Part shown: positions 30,027 through 39,392 of the stretch, piece after piece
Layout: each line of letters begins with the position of its first letter
How positions within the stretch are numbered: position 1 is the stretch's first letter
Origin: Gammaproteobacteria bacterium TMED1
Lineage (GTDB): Bacteria > Pseudomonadota > Gammaproteobacteria > Pseudomonadales > Azotimanducaceae
Assembly: GCA_002167855.2 (NCBI GenBank)
Contig: NHBG02000020.1
Coordinates: 86,947 to 150,946 of the forward strand
DNA length: 64,000 nt
Reading direction: 5' to 3'
Made by a program: the position numbers and the translations under genes
The notes under the pieces: generated by a model
The model's database searches: none
Told to the model about the DNA's origin: nothing
Seen by the model: the letters and a program-made list of their open reading frames with translations, nothing else

Positions 30027-30899
30027 TCAATCGAAGGCATTTTGACCATCAATGTGCGGTCTCATTGTGGCCATCGCTCGAGACTCGATTTGACGAATTC
30101 GTTCCATGGAAACGTTGTACTTTTCAGCCAATTCCTTTAGGCCGAGCCTGACATCCGTTAGCCATCGGTGAACTACAATATCCCTCGAACGATCGTCCAG
30201 AGAAGCGAGCGCTTTCTCCAGCCCTCTAATTCGCATTTCCGTTAGCTCTGACGAGGCCACTAGCGATGCCGGGTCTCCTTCTTCGCCACTTGTGAGGTAA
30301 CTTGACGGACCCGCGATCGTCTCTTCTTGGTCAGAGTCAAGAGGTTCGAAACTCTCATCGTGAGCTGAAAGCCGCTGCTCCATTTCGAGGACATCATGAG
30401 GTTTCACGCCCAAATTGTGCGCTACCAAGTTGACTTCTTCACCATTGAGCCATCCCAGCCTTTTCTTTGCCTTCCGAAGGTTAAAAAATAATTTTCGTTG
30501 CGCCTTGGTGGTGGCGACTTTGACAATTTTCCAGTTCTTAAGAATGTACTCGTGGATCTCAGCTTTTATCCAATGCACTGCAAAAGAGACTAGTCGCACG
30601 TCGTGATCTAAACTGAAGCGTTTAACGGACTTCATTAAACCCAAGTTCCCTTGTTGAACAAGATCCTCTATTGGCAAGCCGTACCCTGAGTAGCCGCGAG
30701 CGATATATACTACATAATGTAGGTGGGCCATCACTATCTCGCGTACGGCCTCCAAATCATTGTGGTCTCTATATCGTTTAAAAAGTGAGATCTCTCTTTC
30801 TTTCGACAACTTGGGGATACTCTTCAAGGAGTCGATGTAGGCAGGCATAGTACCAGTAGAGACTGCTGGTAGCTGGCTTGAAAAAGGCTTCGCGGTCAT
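30027..30899 (-). CDS. rpoH: RNA polymerase heat-shock sigma factor RpoH (sigma-32)
   Basis: 290 aa sigma-70-family protein. Region 2 is clear (LVQQGNLGLMKSVKRFSLDHDVRLVSFAVHWIKAEIHEYILKNW). The RpoH box QRKLFFNLR occupies residues 134-142 and separates sigma-32 from RpoS/RpoD. Region 4 is at the C-terminus (GLKELAEKYNVSMERIRQIESRAMATM). It directs heat-shock gene transcription. In many gammaproteobacteria rpoH follows ftsYEX; here it stands alone and divergent from a NUDIX gene. A GAGG Shine-Dalgarno precedes the ATG by an AT-rich spacer. Confidence 0.96.
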   Translation of the reverse strand: MTAKPFSSQLPAVSTGTMPAYIDSLKSIPKLSKEREISLFKRYRDHNDLEAVREIVMAHLHYVVYIARGYSGYGLPIEDLVQQGNLGLMKSVKRFSLDHDVRLVSFAVHWIKAEIHEYILKNWKIVKVATTKAQRKLFFNLRKAKKRLGWLNGEEVNLVAHNLGVKPHDVLEMEQRLSAHDESFEPLDSDQEETIAGPSSYLTSGEEGDPASLVASSELTEMRIRGLEKALASLDDRSRDIVVHRWLTDVRLGLKELAEKYNVSMERIRQIESRAMATMRPHIDGQNAFD

Positions 30900-31087
30900 T
30901 TTTTAATTTTTTTCCTCAATGATAAGTCATTATGTGCAAATAAATACGCGTGCTTCGACCGTACAGTTTACATGATTGGGTCTAAAATTGCGTTTTCAAG
31001 AAAGTTTCTCACCCTGCTCTAATAAAACCTAAATTAGACCAACCAGGGATCTGCTAATATTAATCCTCCAAAACTGAAAAAGCACCA

Positions 31088-31579
31088 ATGCGCATAGACG
31101 ATGTCGACTGGGAATCTTGGGAACCCGAGCAAGTAGCAACTTTACTATTTGTGGTAAAAGATACCGAAGTTCTATTAATTCACAAAAAACGTGGTCTGGG
31201 TGCAGGCAAAATCAATGGTCCGGGGGGAAAGCTTGAGCGGGGAGAAACACCGAAACAGTGTGCAATTCGGGAAACAACGGAAGAACTTTGTATCACACCC
31301 ATTTATGTGAGAGCAGCAGGGCTGCTATTGTTCCACTCAGAAGATACGCCGCGTTTACAAGGTTGCGTTTTTGTTGCTTCGGATTACATCGGTACTCCAC
31401 AAGAAACGGCAGAAGCAAAGCCAATCTGGTTTAACAAGGAAGACGTCCCTTACGACCAAATGTGGGAAGACGATCGCTATTGGCTTCCAGCAGTTTTGTC
31501 TGGCAAGGGTGTAGAAGGCAGATTTATTTTTATTCAAGAAAATCTTATCGATTACGAAGTGAGCATTTACTCTTTGTAG
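31088..31579 (+). CDS. MTH1-like NUDIX hydrolase (8-oxo-dGTP diphosphatase type)
   Basis: 163 aa. The NUDIX box is GKLERGETPKQCAIRETTEEL, with the consensus Gly near its end replaced by Cys68. The flanks resemble animal MTH1/NUDT1 closely by memory: KKRGLGAGKINGPGGKL before the box, then IWFNKEDVPYDQMWEDDRYWLPAVL and a C-terminal DYEVSIY. MTH1 hydrolyses oxidised purine dNTPs, so a nucleotide-sanitation role is likely. It is single, divergent from rpoH, and converges with a SulP transporter gene. Confidence 0.85.
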   Translation: MRIDDVDWESWEPEQVATLLFVVKDTEVLLIHKKRGLGAGKINGPGGKLERGETPKQCAIRETTEELCITPIYVRAAGLLLFHSEDTPRLQGCVFVASDYIGTPQETAEAKPIWFNKEDVPYDQMWEDDRYWLPAVLSGKGVEGRFIFIQENLIDYEVSIYSL

Positions 31580-31630
31580 AATCCAACCGCAGGCTCCCCA
31601 TCCTAGCTTATGTCATGCAAACTCTTTAAA

Positions 31631-33346
31631 TCAAATATCTCCTAACTTCTGAAAAGCTAAGTCAGTGGTGAAGAAAATCTCTCCTTTCATCCGCCGATAA
31701 AAATCGGTTCCCATAAGTTTATCCATCACTGGACCTTTGACCTCTGCCAAATGGAGCTTAACGCCCACTTCCTCCAGATTCTCCGATAATGCCTCAATCA
31801 TTTCTAAACCGCTCGTATCAATAAAGTTTGTCGCCGTACATATTATAAGGACATCCCTGACATCAGGCCTATCCGCAACTTCGTTTAGAAAAAATGCTTC
31901 GATATAGCGAGCATTTACAAAGTACAAGCTTTCATCAATCCTAGCCGCTAACAGAGACGAAGAGGTTGTAACTTCATACCTCAAAACATTACGAAAATGC
32001 TCAGATTCGCCCACTCTTCCAACAACCGCAATATGTGGACGGCTGCTACTCCGGATCAGTAAAACAAATGAGATAACAATACCAGTAAGGATACCGGACT
32101 CGACACCAAATATAAGAACAGCAAAGAATGTAAAAGAAAATGTGACAGCATCGGAATAGTTAAAGGCAAAAATCTTTCTAATTGCCGAGAAGTCAATTAA
32201 TTGTAGTGCCGAAAACACAATAATTGCAGACAAGACTGCTTTTGGTAAGAAGTAAAATGTTGATGCGAAAAAACATAATGTTAAAACAAGAAACATGGCA
32301 GTGATTATTGATGCGATTGGGGTTCGTGCGCCAGAAGTAAAATTAACAGCCGTGCGAGAAAAACTGCCAGCGACTGGAAAGCCACCCCAGACAGAGGCAC
32401 CAATATTCGTGAATCCTAGTCCCACAAGTTCGCGATTCGGCGAAATCTTTTCTCTCCTCTTGCTCGCCATAGCAGACCCGATAGAAATACTTTCCATAAA
32501 TACCACCATGGCGATCAATAACGCCGATGGAAGAAGCTCCCTAACCTCAGCTAGAGAAAATGAAACTAGAGAAATAACGGGAAGCCCTGCAGGTACCGAC
32601 CCTACAACGGGCACCCCAGATAATTCATCCAATTTATAAAGACTTGTTACAGTGATACCACCGATGATCATATACATCGGGGCAGACTTTGATAAAACTG
32701 ACAACCACGCTTTGGAAAAACCAAAGGATAAAAAAAGTGTTCCTAGGCCTGAGCGGCAAAAAATGAGCACCATGAAGGAAAAAAGAGAAATTATGAGCAC
32801 TACCGTATTGACGTTGTGAGCTCCCAAATAGGAAAACACTCCAAACACTGTAGTGCTAGCAGAACTCGAGAGCCCGACTAATGGTGGCAGCTGATTGACG
32901 ACGATAACAATTGCTGCAGCAGTTATAAACCCAGTGACCACTGCGTGACTAAGAAAGCTGATGATATTCCCAAAATTAACCAATCGCAGTATCAGAAGTA
33001 AGATACCAGTAATAAATCCAAGCTTTACAGTTATTTGGATATATTCTTCGCTGCCTGGTACCGCAAAAGACGATGCAACTTCTAGGGTCATCATCGCAAT
33101 AATTGCGGTGGGACCAACAGCGAGCGTCCTTGAACTCCCGATGAGAGAATAAATGATCAATGAAGCAAGGGAAGCATAAAGCCCCGCCTGAGGAGGAAGT
33201 CCTGCAAGAAATGCATAGGCAATCACTTGAGGAACCGTTATGAAAAGGACAACGACACCTGCCACGAAATCAGCACGAAAATCATCAAGACAGTAACCAT
33301 CAGTCCAATAAAGAATTGGGATAAAAGAACTTAGCTTTTTATTCAT
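31631..33346 (-). CDS. SulP-family anion transporter with STAS domain
   Basis: 571 aa. Multiple hydrophobic helices begin with DFVAGVVVLFITVPQVIAYAFLAGLPPQAGLYASL, the SulP signature. GLGFTNIGASVWGGFPVAGSFSRTAVNFTSGARTP contains the conserved substrate-site region. The C-terminal cytoplasmic STAS domain (about 440-560) has the NFIDTSGLEMIEALSENL switch motif. Members carry sulfate, bicarbonate or dicarboxylates; the ion cannot be told, and no carbonic anhydrase or sulfur-assimilation gene is adjacent. Monocistronic. Confidence 0.9.
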   Translation of the reverse strand: MNKKLSSFIPILYWTDGYCLDDFRADFVAGVVVLFITVPQVIAYAFLAGLPPQAGLYASLASLIIYSLIGSSRTLAVGPTAIIAMMTLEVASSFAVPGSEEYIQITVKLGFITGILLLILRLVNFGNIISFLSHAVVTGFITAAAIVIVVNQLPPLVGLSSSASTTVFGVFSYLGAHNVNTVVLIISLFSFMVLIFCRSGLGTLFLSFGFSKAWLSVLSKSAPMYMIIGGITVTSLYKLDELSGVPVVGSVPAGLPVISLVSFSLAEVRELLPSALLIAMVVFMESISIGSAMASKRREKISPNRELVGLGFTNIGASVWGGFPVAGSFSRTAVNFTSGARTPIASIITAMFLVLTLCFFASTFYFLPKAVLSAIIVFSALQLIDFSAIRKIFAFNYSDAVTFSFTFFAVLIFGVESGILTGIVISFVLLIRSSSRPHIAVVGRVGESEHFRNVLRYEVTTSSSLLAARIDESLYFVNARYIEAFFLNEVADRPDVRDVLIICTATNFIDTSGLEMIEALSENLEEVGVKLHLAEVKGPVMDKLMGTDFYRRMKGEIFFTTDLAFQKLGDI

Positions 33347-33599
33347 GAGACCTTACTAGTGATTACTTACCCTTAGCATACAGGCTTTAACGATAGACTT
33401 GCATTGAGAGACATGAAATGCAACGTCAGGACTTACCACATCAAGTAACCCCGTACCGTTTTTTTAAGAAAATATTTTTTATGCCCCTGCCGATACGTCA
33501 CTTTCGGCATGTAGATTTCGATCAGGCCTTGTTATACAAAAGCCAAAAACGTTTCAATCACCACTGATAAAAGACCTATCTGGAGTACGATTCAATGTC

Positions 33600-34052
33600 T
33601 CATTGGCAAGCGTGCTCAGGCGATCTCGCTACCATCAAAGTTACCTCTTGAGTCATAATCACTTCTCCAGTATCTCGAGCCAAGGTATCTGAAAGCACGA
33701 TAATTCCGCGATCCAGCTTCGATTTTGATGGTTTAGCCTCCACACAAACAGTGTTATAAATGAGCAAATCATTGGCTCGTGCCGGCTTTAGTAATTTGAT
33801 TCGATCTTTCCCTAGCATTGCCATAACTTGGATTCTGTCCGAGTGGTCATTAAAAAGCTTGGTGCAAATTGCAAAAATATGAAGCGAAGATGCAACTAAT
33901 TCACCATACACTGAACTCTTAGCAGCCTCTTGATCGGTATGAAATGACTGGGGATCCCAAACTTTTGCAAATTCAATAACCTCTGGAGCAGTCAGCTGCC
34001 AACTGCCGACCTCACTGCAGTAACCAACTGGAATATGTTCAAAAAAAAGCAT
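33600..34052 (-). CDS. MaoC-like hot-dog dehydratase / thioesterase-fold protein
   Basis: The ORF opens at 34106, but the ATG at 34052 is preceded by TTGGAG with good spacing and gives a family-like start (MLFFEHIPVG). That makes 150 aa. EFAKVWDPQSFHTDQEAAKSSVYGELVASSLHIFAICTKL is the MaoC/R-hydratase pattern with the D-x4-H dyad (WDPQSFHTD), followed by the hot-dog helix. It would hydrate enoyl-CoA to R-3-hydroxyacyl-CoA or act on a related thioester. It is alone between SulP and a TonB receptor. Confidence 0.85.
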   Translation of the reverse strand: MLFFEHIPVGYCSEVGSWQLTAPEVIEFAKVWDPQSFHTDQEAAKSSVYGELVASSLHIFAICTKLFNDHSDRIQVMAMLGKDRIKLLKPARANDLLIYNTVCVEAKPSKSKLDRGIIVLSDTLARDTGEVIMTQEVTLMVARSPEHACQ

Positions 34053-34642
34053 TAGCACTCCAAAAATTAGACAAGAGCAATGTTGCACATTATTCGTTGA
34101 TTGCAAACGTTCAACTCAATTATCATAAGGGACTGCGCTTTCCTAGAGATAGAATGGAGCTAGGAAATAGTATTCAGGTTAGCAACGTTCAGCTATATTT
34201 CCTTTGTTAATCAAAAAGTCTTTCTGAAACAAACTAACATCGAATTTCATACGATCCAAGAACTTTACAAAATCGATAAGCCCTGCACTCAGTTTAAAAC
34301 TCTAACAAAACTTAAAATCTGATACGTGGGAAACAACTCCCCCTTTTATAGTTTGATGAAGGCTTTTATAATTAGGTAGCGATGTTTAAATATTGCCTCT
34401 CTCTAAAAAGTGGGTGGGCATCAGTACTCTATCCGGCTCAACCTTTAACATCTCGTGATATTGAGCCTTAAACCATGGCAAGCGTGAACAAAGTTTGACA
34501 GGAATTTAATAGACATCGAATCTAGCCTCGCATCACATTTCAATTGCGGGCTATCTTAGAGATAGGAGAACATTTTTGAACGTACCTTTCATAAAAACAT
34601 ACTGAGTTGCCAAGAGAAACCTTTTGGGGGGGGAAGAAAGTA
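34053..34642. other. Intergenic stretch before TonB receptor
   Basis: About 590 bp between the MaoC-like gene start and the receptor start. No ORF, tRNA or known riboswitch pattern was seen (cobalamin, TPP and FMN were considered). It presumably holds the promoters of both genes. It ends in an eight-G run immediately before the receptor start. Confidence 0.5.
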
Positions 34643-36505
34643 GTGAACTTATCAGGAAGGCTAGTTGCAACATTTATGGCATTTTGGATGGCAGCATCCG
34701 CTTTTGGTGTCGGAGAGCCCTTAGAAAATGAAATAGAGTGGATCGAAGAAATTGAAGTTAGGGCAAAAAAAGTTGCTCTTGACAGCCCTGCGGGCACCTA
34801 TGCCTCCACCGTAACACTTTTGCGGTTTGACCCATCCATTGAGCTTCAAGTCCGGGGTCTAGCGGAAGGGCAAGCTGACGTGACAACTCGAGGTAGTCTG
34901 TTTGAAAATGTTGGTTTCAAAATCGGTCCTTTGAACATACTAGATCCTCAGACAGGCCACTACGCTGCAGATATTCCGATCGATCCACGTTTATTATCTC
35001 AGCCGAAAGTGCAATTAGGACTGGAAAATACCCTTGGGGGATTTAACTCGAATATCGCAACCATCGCTTACAGCATACCTAAAGTCAAAAATGGTGGTTC
35101 CGCAAGAGCTGGTATTGGTAGTGATAACTTGCGCAACGAGATCCTAAATATTGCATTCACAAATCCAGGCATGGGAAGTCGAAATTTAGCCTTCCAGGGA
35201 TCTGCAGCATTCTCTCAGGGAGACGGCAGCGTCCCATATGGAGACCATTCTTTCGAACGTTTTAATCTTCAATTTCAGAGAGCAACAATCGATAGTCAGT
35301 CCGATATTATTATAGCCTATCAGGAAAAATTTTTTGGTTGGCCGGGAGCGTACACTGGCATTGCTACGCTTTCCGAAACTGACCATACAGAGACGGTATT
35401 GATCCTAGCGAATCATCGTCTTCAGACGGAGAATGCATGGCTCGAGGTGGGAGGGTACGTTCGAATATTAGATGACAACTATGATTTCGACAGAACGACA
35501 AAAGAGTCTGGTACAACTGGGTCTTTTGATCACAAAACACGAGTTTATGGAATTGGTGTAAATGGGTCAATTTATCGCGGAGATTGGGATTGGGACTATG
35601 CCTTGCAGGTTACGTCTGATGAATTGGTTAGGTCCACCGACTTGACTGAGGGAAGATTTAACTCTCGCGACTATCTTTCCCTAGGCCTCTTTCCCTCACT
35701 CGTCATTTTAGATACCAATGAGCACAAAATAATCTTTTCTACCGGAGCATCCGTTGATTTATCGAACCGAGACGATACTGCAGTTTCTCCTGCACTTGGA
35801 ATAGCATTTGTTCAAGCGACGAATACAGGCTCACGATACCTAAAATTTGAGTATGCCCGCAGCTCTCAGCTTCCTGGTTACACTGTACTAAACTCAAGAC
35901 CAACAGGGATGTTCGGGGGTAATGCGATGCTGGGTCGTGAACGCGCAGATCAAGCATCAATAGACCTTGGATATCAGTCGAATAGTAGTACCGCCGATTT
36001 ATCTTTTTTCTATCGACGCGACCGGAACCTAGTAGATTGGACCTTCTCAGGAGACGCACCATTTTCAAGACAGGCCAATGATGTAGACATCAATGTGCGC
36101 GGAGCTCAGGTTCTCCTTGGGTACTCTTGGAGCGAAATGGACATTACAGCAGGATATACCTTTTTGGATAAGGACTCGAATTATGGTGATGCTTCAGTGG
36201 ACGCAAGCTTTTACGCGTTAAATTTTGCTCGTCATCGCGCAACCATCGCTGTTCGGTATAGGTTAACAGACCAAATCGAGTTTCGTTTGGATAATGAATT
36301 CCGGCTCCAAGAAGAAAACCCCCTGCGAGCAACCTCAGCAAGATCCTACCTTGCGTCAGCGTCAATAATCTTGGTTCCTAATGCTATACATGGTTTAACA
36401 ATTTCTGCCTCCGCAGAAAATATATTGGATGAAGATTTTCAGCAGTTCCCTGGCACGCCTGCTTCGGGTCGCCAAGTAAGCCTTAATCTACAATATGATT
36501 GGTAG
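34643..36505 (+). CDS. TonB-dependent receptor-like outer-membrane protein
   Basis: The ORF opens with TTG at 34607, but the GTG at 34643 follows a GGGGAAG Shine-Dalgarno and begins a signal peptide (NLSGRLVATFMAFWMAASAFG). That gives 620 aa. A TonB-box-like IEWIEEIEVRAKKV leads into a plug domain with VRGLAEGQADVTTRGS, and a beta-barrel ends in SLNLQYDW. It is short for the class. The plug lacks the common LRGPQG motif (PKVQLGLENTLGG sits there instead), so it may be a divergent or partner-specific receptor. Substrate unknown. See the G8 finding for possible expression switching. Confidence 0.82.
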   Translation: MNLSGRLVATFMAFWMAASAFGVGEPLENEIEWIEEIEVRAKKVALDSPAGTYASTVTLLRFDPSIELQVRGLAEGQADVTTRGSLFENVGFKIGPLNILDPQTGHYAADIPIDPRLLSQPKVQLGLENTLGGFNSNIATIAYSIPKVKNGGSARAGIGSDNLRNEILNIAFTNPGMGSRNLAFQGSAAFSQGDGSVPYGDHSFERFNLQFQRATIDSQSDIIIAYQEKFFGWPGAYTGIATLSETDHTETVLILANHRLQTENAWLEVGGYVRILDDNYDFDRTTKESGTTGSFDHKTRVYGIGVNGSIYRGDWDWDYALQVTSDELVRSTDLTEGRFNSRDYLSLGLFPSLVILDTNEHKIIFSTGASVDLSNRDDTAVSPALGIAFVQATNTGSRYLKFEYARSSQLPGYTVLNSRPTGMFGGNAMLGRERADQASIDLGYQSNSSTADLSFFYRRDRNLVDWTFSGDAPFSRQANDVDINVRGAQVLLGYSWSEMDITAGYTFLDKDSNYGDASVDASFYALNFARHRATIAVRYRLTDQIEFRLDNEFRLQEENPLRATSARSYLASASIILVPNAIHGLTISASAENILDEDFQQFPGTPASGRQVSLNLQYDW

Positions 36506-36587
36506 AAATTTGAGGACAATTAGACCCCGCAGGATTGCAAAGTTACCATCAGTATTACACTAGTCAGAACAGATCTATCCGATACCA

Positions 36588-37538
36588 TCAATATATAACA
36601 ATTAGATAGGTTACATAACTCGTCAATAACGCAACGCCGGTAAACCGCCCCATTGTTGCTTTAGTCCATACAAATAACGATAGTAGGACAGCGCACCCTA
36701 GCATTACCCAGACATCGAATACAATGAATTGCGGATTTACAGGTATGTCTGTGAGTAAAGCCGTAAATCCCAATATCGCCAATATATTAAACAGGTTGCT
36801 CCCAATCACATTACCGATTATAACTTCTGAACTTCTGTGAAATGCAGCCACTACTGTAGTACTAAGTTCAGGCAAAGACGTACCTAGAGCAATAAGACTT
36901 AAGCCAATAACTGCTTCGGAAACCCCCCAACTCCTAGCAAGACCTGCTGCACCATCAACAACAAGGTTAGCTCCGAGAGGAAGCATGACAATGCCTAATA
37001 CCACTAACAGGAATATGCCAGCAGTACTGGAGGGCAGCCCGAACTCTTTCTTCATCTCTTCTTCAGGATCCTCAAGACCAGGCATTACGGCCGCCCCCCG
37101 CATAGTCAAAATAAGAAAAACCGCCAAAATAATAAGCAGAAATATGCCTTCAAATTTAGTTATTGGCTCAAATATCAGCATTAGGATTAATAAAAAAGAC
37201 ATCACTACCATCAGACTTGTCTGTCTTACTAGACCATTTTGAGCACACGATATAGGATATATTAGCGCTGGTACTCCCATGACTAACAAAACATTCGCAA
37301 TATTACTGCCAACGACATTACCAACTGCAATCCCGGGATGCCCTGACAAGGCAGAGTAGCCTGAAACCATTAGTTCTGGTGCAGAGGTTCCCATCGCGAC
37401 TATCGTCATGCCAACAATTACGGGCGATAAGTTTTTTTCACGAGCCAACCCAAGGGAGCCTCGGACCAAAAGCTCTCCGCCCACAAGGAGATAAACAAAA
37501 CCACCAATTAGCTTAATGAAATCAATGAAATCAAGCAT
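36588..37538 (-). CDS. Calcium/sodium antiporter, CaCA family (YrbG-like)
   Basis: 316 aa with about ten hydrophobic helices and two inverted alpha-repeats. The first contains VGMTIVAMGTSAPELMVS and GNVVGSNIANVLLVMG; the second contains IGLSLIALGTSLPELSTTV and GNVIGSNLFNILAILG. The GxSxPE and GSNxxN residues form the ion sites. It exchanges Na+ for Ca2+ across the inner membrane. It overlaps the HAMP-protein gene by 8 nt and they are likely co-transcribed. Confidence 0.93.
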   Translation of the reverse strand: MLDFIDFIKLIGGFVYLLVGGELLVRGSLGLAREKNLSPVIVGMTIVAMGTSAPELMVSGYSALSGHPGIAVGNVVGSNIANVLLVMGVPALIYPISCAQNGLVRQTSLMVVMSFLLILMLIFEPITKFEGIFLLIILAVFLILTMRGAAVMPGLEDPEEEMKKEFGLPSSTAGIFLLVVLGIVMLPLGANLVVDGAAGLARSWGVSEAVIGLSLIALGTSLPELSTTVVAAFHRSSEVIIGNVIGSNLFNILAILGFTALLTDIPVNPQFIVFDVWVMLGCAVLLSLFVWTKATMGRFTGVALLTSYVTYLIVIY

Positions 37539-37965
37539 CTTTAGATCTTATGTTTTCATTTTCTAAATGTCTCACAAGGTCGTTAAGATTATCAGCAAGG
37601 TAGGCAATCTCATCATCACCACGAACATCAGCTCTTGCAGTTAGCTCGCCTTCTTTAATCTTCTTTACCAGTTCAACAAGCTTATGAAGACGCCGTGTCA
37701 GATGCCAACCGAGGAGCATTCCACTAGCGATAGCGAACGAAGATAACGCTAAAGCAATCTCTAATAATTCAGAGCTGGTTCCCCAAATTTCGTATACAGC
37801 CGCAACCTCAGCCTTTTGTGCCAGGAATTCGGGATCTAAATCCACGAAAATTACATACGCAAGGCTGCCAGCCACCATCAAAGTCACTAAAACCACGAAC
37901 ACTAGAGTCAATGCTATTTTTAATTTTAGATCCAAGTTACTGCACAAGATTGAACACGTTACCAT
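37531..37965 (-). CDS. Two-TM HAMP-domain protein of unknown role
   Basis: 144 aa. The first membrane helix (LKIALTLVFVVLVTLMVAGSLAYVIF) leads to a short periplasmic stretch, then the second helix (LLEIALALSSFAIASGMLLGWHLTRRL), and then a HAMP linker (LHKLVELVKKIKEGELTARADVRGDDEIAYLADNLNDLVRHLEN). No kinase, cyclase or methyl-accepting domain follows, so there is no visible output module. It could be a stand-alone sensor half. It overlaps the CaCA gene, which hints at a regulatory role in Ca2+ or Na+ handling (inference only). Confidence 0.72.
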   Translation of the reverse strand: MVTCSILCSNLDLKLKIALTLVFVVLVTLMVAGSLAYVIFVDLDPEFLAQKAEVAAVYEIWGTSSELLEIALALSSFAIASGMLLGWHLTRRLHKLVELVKKIKEGELTARADVRGDDEIAYLADNLNDLVRHLENENIRSKDA

Positions 37966-38122
37966 CTTTGCATTTTGCCGGTGCTATGTGAAGTCGCGAA
38001 AATCTTTAAGGATAAAAAAGCGGTCTTTTAATCAGATGACTGGATGGCAGGACTCGGACTACTAATTGTTAACCGCTAATTGCAATTGTGTAGATCCAAT
38101 TTAAGAACCTATAGACAACCGA

Positions 38123-38141
38123 AATGAGAATTATTATCATT
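38123..38141 (+). promoter_or_regulatory. Fur box
   Basis: AATGAGAATTATTATCATT fits the 7-1-7 Fur consensus TGATAAT-N-ATTATCA with one mismatch (TGAGAAT-T-ATTATCA). It lies about 120 bp before the ATG of the periplasmic protein at 38265 and 158 bp from the divergent HAMP-protein start. It predicts iron-dependent repression. Confidence 0.8.
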
Positions 38142-38264
38142 TACTGGATTCGAGCCGATTATGATTTAAGGTACAACGCAGCCTCGGTTAGGGAAGTACC
38201 CAATTGTTAGAAAGATTGCATATGCGGCATAACCTTTTCTTTTAAATTCAGATGGAAGCAACTC

Positions 38265-39035
38265 ATGTTTCATTGGCAACATCCAATTCCAACACTTGTT
38301 TTATACTGCTTAATCTCTGTAAATCCCGTTTACGCTGATGGTCCTGTTGGCGAACATGTTAATGATCTTCAAGCTCATCTTGACGAATATGCACGCGAAA
38401 TTGTTTGGCTGCTCAATCAAGTAGAGGGGATTATCGAAAGATATGAAACTGCTGGAATTGAATCTGCAAAGCCCGAGACCATCCTGGATCATTGGGGAGC
38501 AGTGAAATTCCACTCCGCCATCGAGAGCAACTATGTCCCACTGTATGCTTCCATTTGGCAAAGTTTATTCGCTATGAGAACTGCCATAGAAAATAAACAG
38601 CCCGTTCTATTGGTTCGTAATGAATTAGGAACTCTTGAAGAAGTCTTATGGCAATCTCTAGGTGCTATAAAATTAGCTGCTCAGTATCAGGATCAGGGAT
38701 TACTTGAAGAAACTGCAACTGGAGAGGCGGTTACCACCTCAACAACTCTTATTGAAATAAAGCAACGACTGGATCGAGTGCTCGCAAAATTTGCTGAGAG
38801 GCTATTTGATGAGTCTCTAAAAATAGTACAGAAGACTTACCTCACTCGCTTTGAAGACATCGAGGGAATACTGACGGAGAAAGACGCTGAACTAGTTGAA
38901 GACCTAGAAATCGATTTCAACGTTCGTTTACCTGAAGCAATTAAAGACCGCGTTGCAGTAAATGAGCTTCGTACGGTAATCAGAGCGATGCAGTTTAAGT
39001 TGGATCAAGCTCGCAAATATTTAAAAAAGGGTTAG
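38265..39035 (+). CDS. Periplasmic alpha-helical protein of unknown function, Fur-box controlled
   Basis: 256 aa. A signal peptide (about residues 1-24, ending NPVYADG) is followed by a mostly helical, charged protein with likely coiled-coil stretches (HVNDLQAHLDEYAREIVWLL; LIEIKQRLDRVLAKFAERLF). Met/His/Glu-rich segments are spread through it, but I see no clear metal-ligand motif. The upstream Fur box suggests a role in iron starvation, possibly the periplasmic helical part of an FTR1-like or EfeO-like iron system. I cannot confirm homology, and no permease is adjacent. Shine-Dalgarno GGAAG precedes the ATG. Confidence 0.6.
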   Translation: MFHWQHPIPTLVLYCLISVNPVYADGPVGEHVNDLQAHLDEYAREIVWLLNQVEGIIERYETAGIESAKPETILDHWGAVKFHSAIESNYVPLYASIWQSLFAMRTAIENKQPVLLVRNELGTLEEVLWQSLGAIKLAAQYQDQGLLEETATGEAVTTSTTLIEIKQRLDRVLAKFAERLFDESLKIVQKTYLTRFEDIEGILTEKDAELVEDLEIDFNVRLPEAIKDRVAVNELRTVIRAMQFKLDQARKYLKKG

Positions 39036-39103
39036 AAGGTGCCAACCAAAATTTGAAATGCGTCGGCGATATTTCGTTTAACCACTGAGCTCCATGATTT
39101 TAT

Positions 39104-39274
39104 TTGGCTCAGTGTTGGGTGTTGGGTATTCTGTTTTCTGATGCAATCCTGCCGATAGAGGATCTGCCAATTCTCGCGGGAGAATTAACAATTTATTTAG
39201 GTCATGATGAAGGTGGCCTTTATGAAAATGTACTAAGTGCAATAGAATCTTTTCAAGGCATCGATGCGTACTGA
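39104..39274 (+). CDS. Possible small ORF or gene remnant
   Basis: A 56-codon frame opens at TTG 39104 and reads a hydrophobic leader, then ILPIEDLPILAGELTIYLGH, then YENVLSAIESFQGIDAY and TGA. The composition is protein-like (few rare residues, a leader-like start), and it lies just after the Fur-box gene on the same strand. It lacks a convincing Shine-Dalgarno and could be a remnant of a longer periplasmic or membrane protein. It is too short for the ORF track. Confidence 0.25.
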   Translation: MAQCWVLGILFSDAILPIEDLPILAGELTIYLGHDEGGLYENVLSAIESFQGIDAY

Positions 39275-39392
39275 AAGCCTTTTTATCTAAGTAGGTACAA
39301 TTCAATCAAAGCTTTGTCACAAATATAAAAATTTGTATGCGTTAATCAAAATCGGAGCATAATAACGGCGGCTTTGATTATGTTACCTAACT

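Noticed and set aside
29780-30030. Possible 6S RNA, tmRNA or RNase P RNA
   Set aside because: Conserved signature blocks for these RNAs were not visible on either strand.
29883-30140. 85-aa plus-strand ORF overlapping the rpoH 3' end
   Set aside because: It overlaps a confident gene on the other strand and shows no family features; parts of a third frame also looked protein-like, but no frame is clearly coding.
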